Shown one piece after another: positions 15,346-22,593 of a DNA stretch of 34,249 bases (its first letter is position 1; every line of letters starts with the position of its first letter). This DNA is from an uncultured Rhodospirillales bacterium (GTDB lineage: Bacteria > Pseudomonadota > Alphaproteobacteria > Acetobacterales > Acetobacteraceae). The stretch lies in the NCBI GenBank assembly GCA_903823665.1, contig CAIJTR010000112.1:1-34249 (forward strand), given 5' to 3'. Position numbers and translations under genes: made by a program. The notes under the pieces are model-generated. The model saw nothing but the letters and a program-made list of their open reading frames with translations, made no database searches and was not told the origin of the DNA.

Positions 15346-16233
15346 ATGCTCGACTGGGACGATTTGCAGAGCTTCCTCGCCCTCGCCCGTCACGGCTCTC
15401 TCTCGGCCGCCGCTCGCGCCCTCGGCGTCCAGCAAAGCACCATGAGCCGCAGGCTCGCCGCGATGGAGGCACGCACCGGGGCCGCCCTTCTGCAGAAAAC
15501 CCCCAGCGGCCTCGTGCCCACAGCCGTCGGCCAATCCATCCTCGGCAATGCCGAGCGGATCGAGGCCGAGGTGCTCGCGGCCGAACACATCATCACCGGG
15601 CGCGACGTGCGGCTCGAAGGCGTGGTGCGCATCACCACCATCGAGACGCTGACCGTCGAAATCCTGATGCCCATCCTCGCCCGCCTGCGCGATAAGCAGC
15701 CCGGCATCACCATTGAGCTGTCGATTGCCACCCGCAACCTGAGCCTCAGCCATCACGAGGCTGACATCGCGCTCCGCGTTGCCCGGCTGACGCAACTCGA
15801 TCTCGCGGTGCGCAAGGTCGCCACTCTCGGCAGCGGGCTTTACGCCTCGCAATCCTATCTCGACCAGCACGGCACACCCGACCTCACCGCAGGCTGCCCC
15901 GGCCACACCGTCATCACCACCAATCAGGATCTGATGGGCACGCCGGACATGGCGTGGCTGGCTGAACACACCGCCCAGGCCTGCGTGGTCCTGCGCACCA
16001 ACAACCGCTATGCCCAGCGCGCCGCCTGCCAGCAAGGCGTCGGCCTTGCCTGCCTCGGCCGTCTAATCGGCGACAACAGCGGCCTTGTCCGGCTCGATGC
16101 CACCCCACCCTCACGCGAACTCTGGATGGCCGTCCACAACTCCATCCGCCACACCCCCCGCATCCGCGCCGTCACCGACGCGCTGGCCACCGGCCTTCGA
16201 GCAGCTGCGTCACGGCTGGACCCGTCTTCGTAA
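15346..16233 (+). CDS. LysR-type transcriptional regulator, divergent from doxX-dioxygenase
   Basis: The 295-residue protein has an N-terminal winged helix-turn-helix (about 1-60; WDDLQSFLALARHGSLSAAARALGVQQSTMSRRLAAME) and a C-terminal periplasmic-binding-like effector domain (about 88-290). The ATRNLSLSHHEADIALRV segment is typical of the group related to aromatic and quinone-responsive LysR proteins. ATG 15346 has AGGGG 10 nt upstream and places the helix-turn-helix at the usual distance from the N-terminus. By position it most likely regulates doxX and the dioxygenase gene. The effector is unknown. Confidence 0.9.
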   Translation: MLDWDDLQSFLALARHGSLSAAARALGVQQSTMSRRLAAMEARTGAALLQKTPSGLVPTAVGQSILGNAERIEAEVLAAEHIITGRDVRLEGVVRITTIETLTVEILMPILARLRDKQPGITIELSIATRNLSLSHHEADIALRVARLTQLDLAVRKVATLGSGLYASQSYLDQHGTPDLTAGCPGHTVITTNQDLMGTPDMAWLAEHTAQACVVLRTNNRYAQRAACQQGVGLACLGRLIGDNSGLVRLDATPPSRELWMAVHNSIRHTPRIRAVTDALATGLRAAASRLDPSS

Positions 16234-16311
16234 GGTAGGCAAGCCGATTGGCGTCACCCACCATTCCCCGCACGCGACGAAACGGTGGGAGGCGGGGTAT
16301 TGTCTCAGATT

Positions 16312-16342
16312 GAACGTCTGTATCTGGTGAGAAGCGGACGCT
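16312..16342 (+). repeat. Degenerate repeat, copy A, left of the acetyltransferase gene
   Basis: It starts gaacgtctg and matches the copy at 17455-17485 at 22 of 31 positions without gaps, including tggt and aagcgg. The two copies, in the same orientation, bracket the AT-rich gene at 16359-17285. Each can form a weak hairpin (gtctg with cggac-like arm). Confidence 0.4.
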
Positions 16343-16358
16343 GGGGCCGTCGCGGAAA

Positions 16359-17285
16359 TCAAGAATTCGACAGATCACTCAGTTCGATGTCGCTTATCCC
16401 CTCCATTGCAGATTTTGCTTGTTTTGAGGCAGAAAAAAAGGCCGAGGCATCATTGGACATTAAAAACGGCAATAGCGTATCTACAAGTTCGTCACTTAAA
16501 TCCCACCAAGACAATTTAAGCAATTCTTCAACAATATTTGGATCAAATCTATACCGCACAACTCGCCCAGGATTACCAACTAAAACTGCATAAGGCGGGA
16601 CATCTTTAGTAACAACAGATTTTGCTCCGATTACGGCACCGCTACCGATCGTTACCCCTGACCCAATAAATACATCTGAGCCGATCCAAACATCATTTCC
16701 AATAATTACGTCGCCTTTTGAGATATGATCCTTAACACCCCGAGGCACGTGCTCCCAAAAACGTCGTTTAGCTTCAAATGGAAATGTTGTGAAAGTATCC
16801 GTTCGGTGATCTCCAAACGCTATTTGGACACCACTTGCAATTGAACAATATTTTCCAATTACCAGCCTCGACATCTCTTTTTCGAAGAACGAAGGCACTC
16901 CATAAGTATGGTCTCCAATAGACCAGCCGAGATTTTCTATTTCGTATTTAAGTACCGTTTTTGTTTCGTTATCTTTAACTCTGCCTGATTGCTCTCGTAG
17001 ACAAAGAATGGGCGTTTTCCCAAAGTGCTTACCCTTTAACAAGAGGCCGCCATCATCGAATTCAACAAAGTCGAAAGTGACTGTAGAAACGCGGGCATTG
17101 TTAAATAAAGACAATACTCCATTTTCAATCTCCCAATATCGCTCGTTGTCATGATTATATCCCCCAATCGTCCCGTCGGGGAGAAATTTGAAAAATTCGG
17201 TAGCAACAAAACCACCATCGTGAAAGAACTTCCAATATCGATTTTTTATACGATCAAAGGTCAATGGTTGTGGGTCATTAATCAC
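16359..17285 (-). CDS. Hexapeptide-repeat acetyltransferase (CatB/Vat-like) with extra N-terminal domain, AT-rich
   Basis: The protein is 308 residues long. Residues about 120-265 form a left-handed beta-helix acetyltransferase of the xenobiotic acetyltransferase (CatB/Vat) type: YGVPSFF, LVIGKYCSIASGVQIAFG followed by the loop DHRTDTFTTFPF, then IIGNDVWIGSDVFIGSGVTIGSGAVIGAKSVVTKDVPPYAVLVGNP. His in the loop is the expected catalytic residue. Residues 1-115 are a beta-rich domain with a W..F.DG...YN..N.RYWEIE.G.LSLF pattern, seen in proteins of surface-polysaccharide loci. An O-acetyl transfer to a sugar is thus at least as likely as drug resistance. Start GTG 17285 has GGAG 9 nt upstream. 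The codons and GC content are strikingly lower than in all neighbours, which points to recent transfer. No mobility gene accompanies it. Confidence 0.82.
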   Translation of the reverse strand: MINDPQPLTFDRIKNRYWKFFHDGGFVATEFFKFLPDGTIGGYNHDNERYWEIENGVLSLFNNARVSTVTFDFVEFDDGGLLLKGKHFGKTPILCLREQSGRVKDNETKTVLKYEIENLGWSIGDHTYGVPSFFEKEMSRLVIGKYCSIASGVQIAFGDHRTDTFTTFPFEAKRRFWEHVPRGVKDHISKGDVIIGNDVWIGSDVFIGSGVTIGSGAVIGAKSVVTKDVPPYAVLVGNPGRVVRYRFDPNIVEELLKLSWWDLSDELVDTLLPFLMSNDASAFFSASKQAKSAMEGISDIELSDLSNS

Positions 17286-17527
17286 GACGAATAGCTCCCA
17301 GATCCTAGCGCGCTGTCAATTATCATCGGCGAGGCCGGTTTCTGGCAATAGGCTTCTTCGCGATTTACAGACCCAAGTGCACGTAAAATTAGACTCCTGC
17401 GCCAAGTTTCCCAGCCAATGCAATGGGGACTTAGCCGTTGCAGAGGTCAGTTGCGAACGTCTGCCATTGGTCGAAAGCGGGCGGTCCAGCTAACACGTTA
17501 CAGAAGCGCAAAGCCACTGTCGCACCC
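17286..17527. other. Intergenic region upstream of the acetyltransferase gene
   Basis: No gene is visible in these 242 bp. The region holds copy B of the flanking repeat and presumably the acetyltransferase promoter (minus). No clear terminator is seen for the five-gene operon that ends at 17528. Confidence 0.4.
17455..17485 (+). repeat. Degenerate repeat, copy B, right of the acetyltransferase gene
   Basis: Begins gaacgtctg and aligns to copy A (16312-16342) at 22 of 31 positions. The sequence just upstream, tcag, is also shared, with a small offset. Confidence 0.4.
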
Positions 17528-18862
17528 CTACGCCGCAAACTGATTCCTCGGCCGCGCCAATCCCAGCAAATCCCGCAACTGCCCGGCCTCATACTCCGTT
17601 CGGTACAACCCGCGCCGCTGCAATTCCGGGATCACCAAATCCACGAATGCCTCAGCATCCGCTGGCATCTGGTTGAAGGTCAGCATGAACCCGTCGGCCG
17701 CGCCGCGCTCCATCCACGCCTGCATCATGTCGGCAATATCCGAAGGACTTCCCAGCAGCGTGCTCTTGCCGCGTTCATAATTCATGAACAGCTCGCGTAG
17801 GGTCGGGTTGCGGGTGCGGATTTCGGCCACGATCTGATCGAAATACGCCTTATGGAACCGCGCCTCCTTCGGAATCCGGTCCAGCGGAATTGGCTCATCC
17901 AGCGGCAGGTCGGACAGATCAACCTCCAGATCATTGCCCAGAAAAAACCGCCCCACCGTTGGATGCATCAGCGCCTTGATGGCCGCGTGCTTGTCCTCCG
18001 CCTCCGCCCGCGTTCGGCCCACCACCACGTTCAACCCGGCCAAAATCTTCATCTGATCCGGCGCACGACCAAACTTTGCCATGCGGCCCTTCAGCTCGGA
18101 ATAGAAGGCCACACCCTCATCCAGATTGGTGGCCGTCCCGAACACCACCTCGGCAAACTCGGCGGCGAAGTCCTTGCCCGTGTCCGACGCCCCCGCCTGG
18201 ATCGTCACCGGATAGCCCTGCGGCGGGCGCGAGATGTTCAGCGCGCCGTGTAGTTTGAAATGCTTGCCCTCATGGTGCAGCACATGGAACTTGGCGGGGT
18301 CAAAATACCGGCCGGTCGCCTTGTTCTCCTCAATCGCGTCATCCTCAAACGTGTCCCAAAGGGCACGAACGATCCCCACGAACTCCCGCGCCCGCTCATA
18401 GCGCAGGCCGTGCGGCGGCAGCTCATCCAGCCCGAAATTCTTCGCCACATAGGCATTGGCGGAGGTCACCACATTCCAGGCCGCCCGCCCGTGGCTGATA
18501 TGGTCAAGCCCCGCGAATTGCCGCGCAATGTTGTAGGGCTCGGTGAAACTGGTCGATGCCGTGCCGCCCAGTCCAATCCGCTTCGTCGAACCAGCCAGCG
18601 CCGACAGCAGCGTCAGCGGCTCGAACGAGTTCATGAACAGCGGATAGCGGCTCCACGCCTCCAGATCATTCGTCCGTGCGGCTGGCGTATCCGCGATGAA
18701 GAACAGATCGAACAGCCCGCGCTCCGCCAGCTGCGCCATCATGGCGTAATACTCGATGCTGTTGGCAGCACCCTTCACCGCTCCATCATGAATCCAAGAT
18801 GCCGGATGAATGCCAGCCGCGCATTGCATCAGCAAAGCGAGCTTGATCTGCGGAGTGGCCAT
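17528..18862 (-). CDS. LLM-class flavin-dependent monooxygenase (NtaA/SnaA/DszA type)
   Basis: The 444-residue protein is a bacterial-luciferase-like FMNH2-dependent monooxygenase of the NtaA/SnaA/DszA (SoxA) group. Typical blocks are LALLMQCAAGIHPASWIH at the N-terminus, FFIADTPAAR, EPLTLLSALAGSTKRIGLGGTASTSFTEPYNIARQFAGLDHISHGRAAWNVVTS, and IQAGASDTGKDFAAEFAE. Enzymes of this group oxidise chelators such as nitrilotriacetate, sulfur heterocycles or other organics, and need a separate flavin reductase, which is not encoded here. It is last in the minus-strand operon, starting 7 nt after the NnrU gene. The role within that operon is unknown. Confidence 0.9.
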   Translation of the reverse strand: MATPQIKLALLMQCAAGIHPASWIHDGAVKGAANSIEYYAMMAQLAERGLFDLFFIADTPAARTNDLEAWSRYPLFMNSFEPLTLLSALAGSTKRIGLGGTASTSFTEPYNIARQFAGLDHISHGRAAWNVVTSANAYVAKNFGLDELPPHGLRYERAREFVGIVRALWDTFEDDAIEENKATGRYFDPAKFHVLHHEGKHFKLHGALNISRPPQGYPVTIQAGASDTGKDFAAEFAEVVFGTATNLDEGVAFYSELKGRMAKFGRAPDQMKILAGLNVVVGRTRAEAEDKHAAIKALMHPTVGRFFLGNDLEVDLSDLPLDEPIPLDRIPKEARFHKAYFDQIVAEIRTRNPTLRELFMNYERGKSTLLGSPSDIADMMQAWMERGAADGFMLTFNQMPADAEAFVDLVIPELQRRGLYRTEYEAGQLRDLLGLARPRNQFAA

Positions 18863-18869
18863 GTGCGCT

Positions 18870-19442
18870 CTACCCCACCACCGCCACGCCGATCAGCCAG
18901 GGATGGGCGAACATCATCGCCACATAGGCCACCGTTCCAGCCACCACGATAATCGCATCGCTCCGGGTGAATGCCGCCTGCGGCTCAGCCCCCAACAGGC
19001 CGCGCTTCTTCACCGAAATCCGGTCCACCACGGCCCAGGCCAGGAACGATCCGAACAGGATCATCCCACCCAGATCACCATTGGCGAGCAGATGCGCGAG
19101 CGCCCAGATTTTGATCGCAACCAGCATCGGGTGCCGAAGCCATCCCTTGATCCGGCTCGGCTTCGGCCCCATCGCGGCCAGCGCCACAAACGCGAACCAC
19201 ATCAGCGAAATGGTGATGTGCCGCGTCCATACTGGCGGGCTCCAAACCTGCACCCAGCCCTCAGCGCGGTAGGTGTGAAAGCCGTAGACGATCAACACAA
19301 AGCCCAGCAGCGAGATGAGCGAATAGGCGCCCTTGAACCCGCCCTCCCCCAGCTTCGCCAGCAGCCCAGCCCGTGTCTCACGAACCATCGGCAGACTATG
19401 TGCGCCGAGGAACAGGATAATCCCCAAAATCAGCAAACTCAT
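18870..19442 (-). CDS. NnrU family membrane protein
   Basis: The 190-residue protein has about five to six hydrophobic helices with family motifs GAHSLPMVRETRAGLLAKLGEGGFKGAYSLISLLGFVLIVYGF near the N-terminus and GWLRHPMLVAIKIWALAHLLANGDLGGMILFGSFLAWAVVDRIS in the middle. NnrU was described in denitrification gene sets and is related to the NnrS/NnrU and isoprenylcysteine-type methyltransferase membrane folds; the biochemical role is not settled. No denitrification genes are visible in the window. It lies between the membrane-protein gene (33 nt upstream) and the LLM monooxygenase (7 nt downstream), so it appears to be a member of this operon. Confidence 0.88.
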   Translation of the reverse strand: MSLLILGIILFLGAHSLPMVRETRAGLLAKLGEGGFKGAYSLISLLGFVLIVYGFHTYRAEGWVQVWSPPVWTRHITISLMWFAFVALAAMGPKPSRIKGWLRHPMLVAIKIWALAHLLANGDLGGMILFGSFLAWAVVDRISVKKRGLLGAEPQAAFTRSDAIIVVAGTVAYVAMMFAHPWLIGVAVVG

Positions 19443-19475
19443 GAGCAGCGCCTTATGTGATTGAGCGAGAAGACC

Positions 19476-20552
19476 TCACGCCGGGACGATAGCACGGATG
19501 CGCGCGGGAAGCGCTCGCACCAGCGGGGCACGCAAGGCCCGCCACCACACCGAGAGCAGCAGCAGCGTGGTGCCGATCACCAGCCCCGTTGCCGCAAACG
19601 CCGTCGTCACCAACCCGGTCAGCGCCAGCAGGCTGAAGATCGCATAGAGCACATAAATCAGGGCAGACAGCAGCAGCGCCCGGCGGTCAATCACCAGCGC
19701 CACCATCGCCAAAATGACGTAACAGCCGATCGCCAAAATCGCCCGCCCTGCCTCCATCGTGGCCGAATGGCCCGAGGTCAGGCCCAGCATTTCAAACACT
19801 GGGCGAACCATCAGTGGCGCTGCGATCATATGCAGCCAGAACGCCACATCACTGCGCCGCGTGCGGCGTTGCACATCACTCGCATCCCAACGTAACGCCA
19901 ACGCAAACAACAGCAGCCCGCAGATCAGCATGATCTCTGAGGACCATGCCACCAGCCCGGGGAAGACCATCGCCCCGAGTGCAATCACCGCCGCGAGCAC
20001 AGAGGCGCAGAGCACAGCCATCGTGATCGGGACATGAAAGCGAAGCCAATGCACAAATGCCCCCACGCTTGCCAACCCAAAGCCTGCCGTCACGGCGACA
20101 GAGAGGTCACTCCCCGGGAAACGTGGCGTTCCGCTCCCGTTCATACTTTGGAACAGTCCCCAGTGGCTCAGCGGGTGCATCGCAACACCGAGCACCAAAG
20201 CGCCAAAAGCGCCAAGCCCGGCCGAAAACGTCACCACCAGCAAAATACTTGGCAACGCCATCATCCGTTTGCGGGTGAAATATTCCGCCATCAGCCAGGA
20301 TGCGGCCGCCACGCACAATCCAGGCAGCCAAGCTGTCACCAGCGCGGTGAGCACGCCAATCGCAACCAGCGTCAGCACAACAGCCACGCAGACGAAAATA
20401 TCGTTGAAGCTGCTGATCAGTCGGATGTTCTCTTCATCCACCTCCGGCGTGGCCCGGCGCGCGGACGCAAATGCACGCAACTGCGCTGCTTTCTCTGCGG
20501 AGAGAACGCCACCAGCAACCGCCGCCGTCAGATCATCGTCGTCGAGGGTCAA
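19476..20552 (-). CDS. Multi-pass membrane protein with DUF2157-like N-terminus
   Basis: The protein of about 358 residues has an acidic N-terminal stretch of the form DDDDLTAAVAGGVLSAEKA (A-x-x-x-G-x-L-x-x-x-x-A pattern), like the start of DUF2157 proteins. About ten hydrophobic helices follow, to the C-terminus. The start is inferred as TTG 20552, whose codon overlaps the TGA stop of the preceding crotonase gene (TTGA), implying translational coupling. Upstream in-frame starts, up to 20627, would overlap that gene heavily. No catalytic motif is evident. It could be a transporter or a scaffold; I do not assign a function. Confidence 0.7.
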   Translation of the reverse strand: MTLDDDDLTAAVAGGVLSAEKAAQLRAFASARRATPEVDEENIRLISSFNDIFVCVAVVLTLVAIGVLTALVTAWLPGLCVAAASWLMAEYFTRKRMMALPSILLVVTFSAGLGAFGALVLGVAMHPLSHWGLFQSMNGSGTPRFPGSDLSVAVTAGFGLASVGAFVHWLRFHVPITMAVLCASVLAAVIALGAMVFPGLVAWSSEIMLICGLLLFALALRWDASDVQRRTRRSDVAFWLHMIAAPLMVRPVFEMLGLTSGHSATMEAGRAILAIGCYVILAMVALVIDRRALLLSALIYVLYAIFSLLALTGLVTTAFAATGLVIGTTLLLLSVWWRALRAPLVRALPARIRAIVPA

Positions 20553-21328
20553 GTCCCGGTCCAAACCGGCGTGCGCTTGCCCAGGAACGCCTCCATCCCC
20601 TCGCGGAAGTCGCGGCTCATATAGCACATCAGAATGAGATCCTTCTCCATCCCCTCAGACGCCCGCTCCTTCAGCCGCCGCAACGCCTCTTTGGTCGCCC
20701 GCAAGGTCAGCGGGGCCTGACTGGCAACCAGCTTCGCCAATTCCTCGGCCCGTGCCAGCAGCGACGTATGATCGGGCAGTATCTCATTGATCATGCCGAT
20801 GGCCTTCGCCTCCTCCGCCTCCACCAGCCGCGAGGTGAACACGATATCCTTCACCCGCGCCGGCCCTATCAAACTCACCAGACGCGCGTAGTTCGACATG
20901 GACAGGCAGTTGCCCAGCGTGCGCGCAATCGGAAAGCCGATGCGCGTGTTCACCATCCCAATACGCAAATCGCAGGAAAACGCCATGCCCGCACCGCCAC
21001 CCGTGCAGGCCCCCGCCATCGCCGCAATCGTGGGCTTGCCGCAGGATTCCAGCACCCCCAACACGCGGTCGATCTTCGCCTCATAATCCAGCGCATCCTG
21101 CTGCGTCTTGAATTCGCGGAACTGCGAAATATCCGTCCCCGCCGCGAACGCCTTCTCCCCCGCTCCGGTCAGCACCAGCGCCTTGATCGAGTGATCCGTG
21201 TTCGCGTTGGTGCAAATCTCCGCCAGCCGCTCATACATCGAGAAAATCATCGCGTTGCGCGCCTGCGGACGGTTGAATGTGACGTATCCGATACCGTCAC
21301 GAACGTCGTAAAGCAGCTCATCGCTCAT
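20549..21328 (-). CDS. Crotonase-superfamily protein lacking both catalytic glutamates
   Basis: The 259-residue protein has the crotonase fold. The first oxyanion-hole segment KAFAAGTDISQF and the second, AGACTGGGAGMAFSCDLR, are recognisable. In enoyl-CoA hydratases the second segment carries a general-base Glu (GGGCE), which here is Gly. The other catalytic Glu lies in the FGxPE segment; here the equivalent is IGFPIARTLG, with Ile in that place. Simple hydration of an enoyl-CoA is therefore unlikely, and isomerase, decarboxylase, dehalogenase or hydrolase-like chemistry is possible. It overlaps the CaiB-type gene upstream by 4 bp (ATGA) and the membrane-protein gene downstream by TTGA, so all three are coupled. 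Confidence 0.85.
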   Translation of the reverse strand: MSDELLYDVRDGIGYVTFNRPQARNAMIFSMYERLAEICTNANTDHSIKALVLTGAGEKAFAAGTDISQFREFKTQQDALDYEAKIDRVLGVLESCGKPTIAAMAGACTGGGAGMAFSCDLRIGMVNTRIGFPIARTLGNCLSMSNYARLVSLIGPARVKDIVFTSRLVEAEEAKAIGMINEILPDHTSLLARAEELAKLVASQAPLTLRATKEALRRLKERASEGMEKDLILMCYMSRDFREGMEAFLGKRTPVWTGT

Positions 21329-22503
21329 GCCACCGCTCCCTGTGCGCGCAACGCCGCAATGGCCGCCGCGTCATACCCCAACTCACCCAGCACAACGTCG
21401 GTGTGCTCACCCAATTCAGCCGTCGCGGTATGAATCTCCGCAGGCGTCCGGCTCAGCTTGATCGGCTGGCCCACAATCTTGATCGGCCCCAGCGTCGGGT
21501 GCTCCACCGCAGCCGCCATGCCCAGATGTCGCACCTGCGGATCGGCGAACACCTCATCCATCTTGTAGATTGGTCCGGCCGGCACCTCCGCCTTGTTCAA
21601 CCGCTCCACCCATGAGGCCGAATTATCCGTCTTCGTCACCGCCTCGATCTTCGCATTCAGCGCATGGCGGTTGACCGAACGCGCCTTGGCCGAGGCGAAC
21701 AGCGGATCATCAATCGCGTCCTCAATGCCAATCGCCTTGCACAGCCGCACGAAAATCGGCGTCCCGGCGGTGGCAATGTTGATGAACCCGTCCGACGTCG
21801 CAAACACGCCGGTGGGGATATTCGTCGGGTGATCATTCCCCGCCTGGCCCGGCACCTCGCCCTCCAGCAGATACCGCGCCGCCTGGAAATCCATCATCGC
21901 AATCTGCGAGGCGAGCAGGCTCGTCTGCACCCACTGCCCCTCGCCGGACATCTCCCGTTCCAGCAGCGCAATCATGATGCCCTGCGCGGTGAAATGCCCG
22001 GTCGTGAGGTCAGCCACGGGAATCCCCACCCGCATCGGCCCCTCGCCGGGAGCCCCCGTCACCATCATCAGCCCGCCCATGCCCTGGGCGATCTGATCGA
22101 ACCCGGGCCGCATCCGGTACGGCCCATCCTCGCCAAAGCCCGACATCGAGGCATAAATCAGCCGGGGATTGATCGCCCGCATCGCCTCATAGCCAATGCC
22201 CAGCCGGTCTTTCACGTCAGGGCGGAAATTCTCCACCAGCACATCCGCCCACGCCACCAGCTTCTTGATGACGGCCAGCCCCTCCGGTGACTTCATATCC
22301 ACCGAAATGCAGCGCTTGTTGCGGTGCAGATTCTGGAAATCCGAGCCATGCCGAGGCCCGCCCAACCCGGCACTCGCAGCATCCGGCGACTCCACCTTGA
22401 TCACCTGCGCGCCATGATCGGCGAACTGCCTCACACAAGTCGGCCCTGCGCGCACGCGCGTCAGATCGAGGATTTTGAAGCGCGAGAGTGCCTGTGCGGC
22501 CAT
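21325..22503 (-). CDS. CaiB/BaiF-type (family III) CoA transferase
   Basis: The 392-residue protein starts at ATG 22503; the frame is open far upstream but overlaps the divergent esterase gene there. Family III signatures are seen: ILDLTRVRAGPTCVRQFADHGAQVIKVE at the N-terminus, ENFRPDVKDRLGIGYEAM, and the catalytic-Asp region RPGFDQIAQGMGGLMMVTG. The enzyme moves CoA between carboxylic acids, forming an aspartyl-CoA thioester intermediate. It is first in a five-gene operon and 90 bp from the divergent esterase gene. Together with the crotonase-like protein it suggests activation and conversion of an organic acid, but the acid is not indicated. Confidence 0.92.
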   Translation of the reverse strand: MAAQALSRFKILDLTRVRAGPTCVRQFADHGAQVIKVESPDAASAGLGGPRHGSDFQNLHRNKRCISVDMKSPEGLAVIKKLVAWADVLVENFRPDVKDRLGIGYEAMRAINPRLIYASMSGFGEDGPYRMRPGFDQIAQGMGGLMMVTGAPGEGPMRVGIPVADLTTGHFTAQGIMIALLEREMSGEGQWVQTSLLASQIAMMDFQAARYLLEGEVPGQAGNDHPTNIPTGVFATSDGFINIATAGTPIFVRLCKAIGIEDAIDDPLFASAKARSVNRHALNAKIEAVTKTDNSASWVERLNKAEVPAGPIYKMDEVFADPQVRHLGMAAAVEHPTLGPIKIVGQPIKLSRTPAEIHTATAELGEHTDVVLGELGYDAAAIAALRAQGAVA

Positions 22504-22593
22504 GTTCGATCTCATTACAATGACGAGACCCGAACTATGGGCGGCAGCACCAAGACGTGCAAATCTCCCTCCAACCGCGAAAGAGGAATGCAC

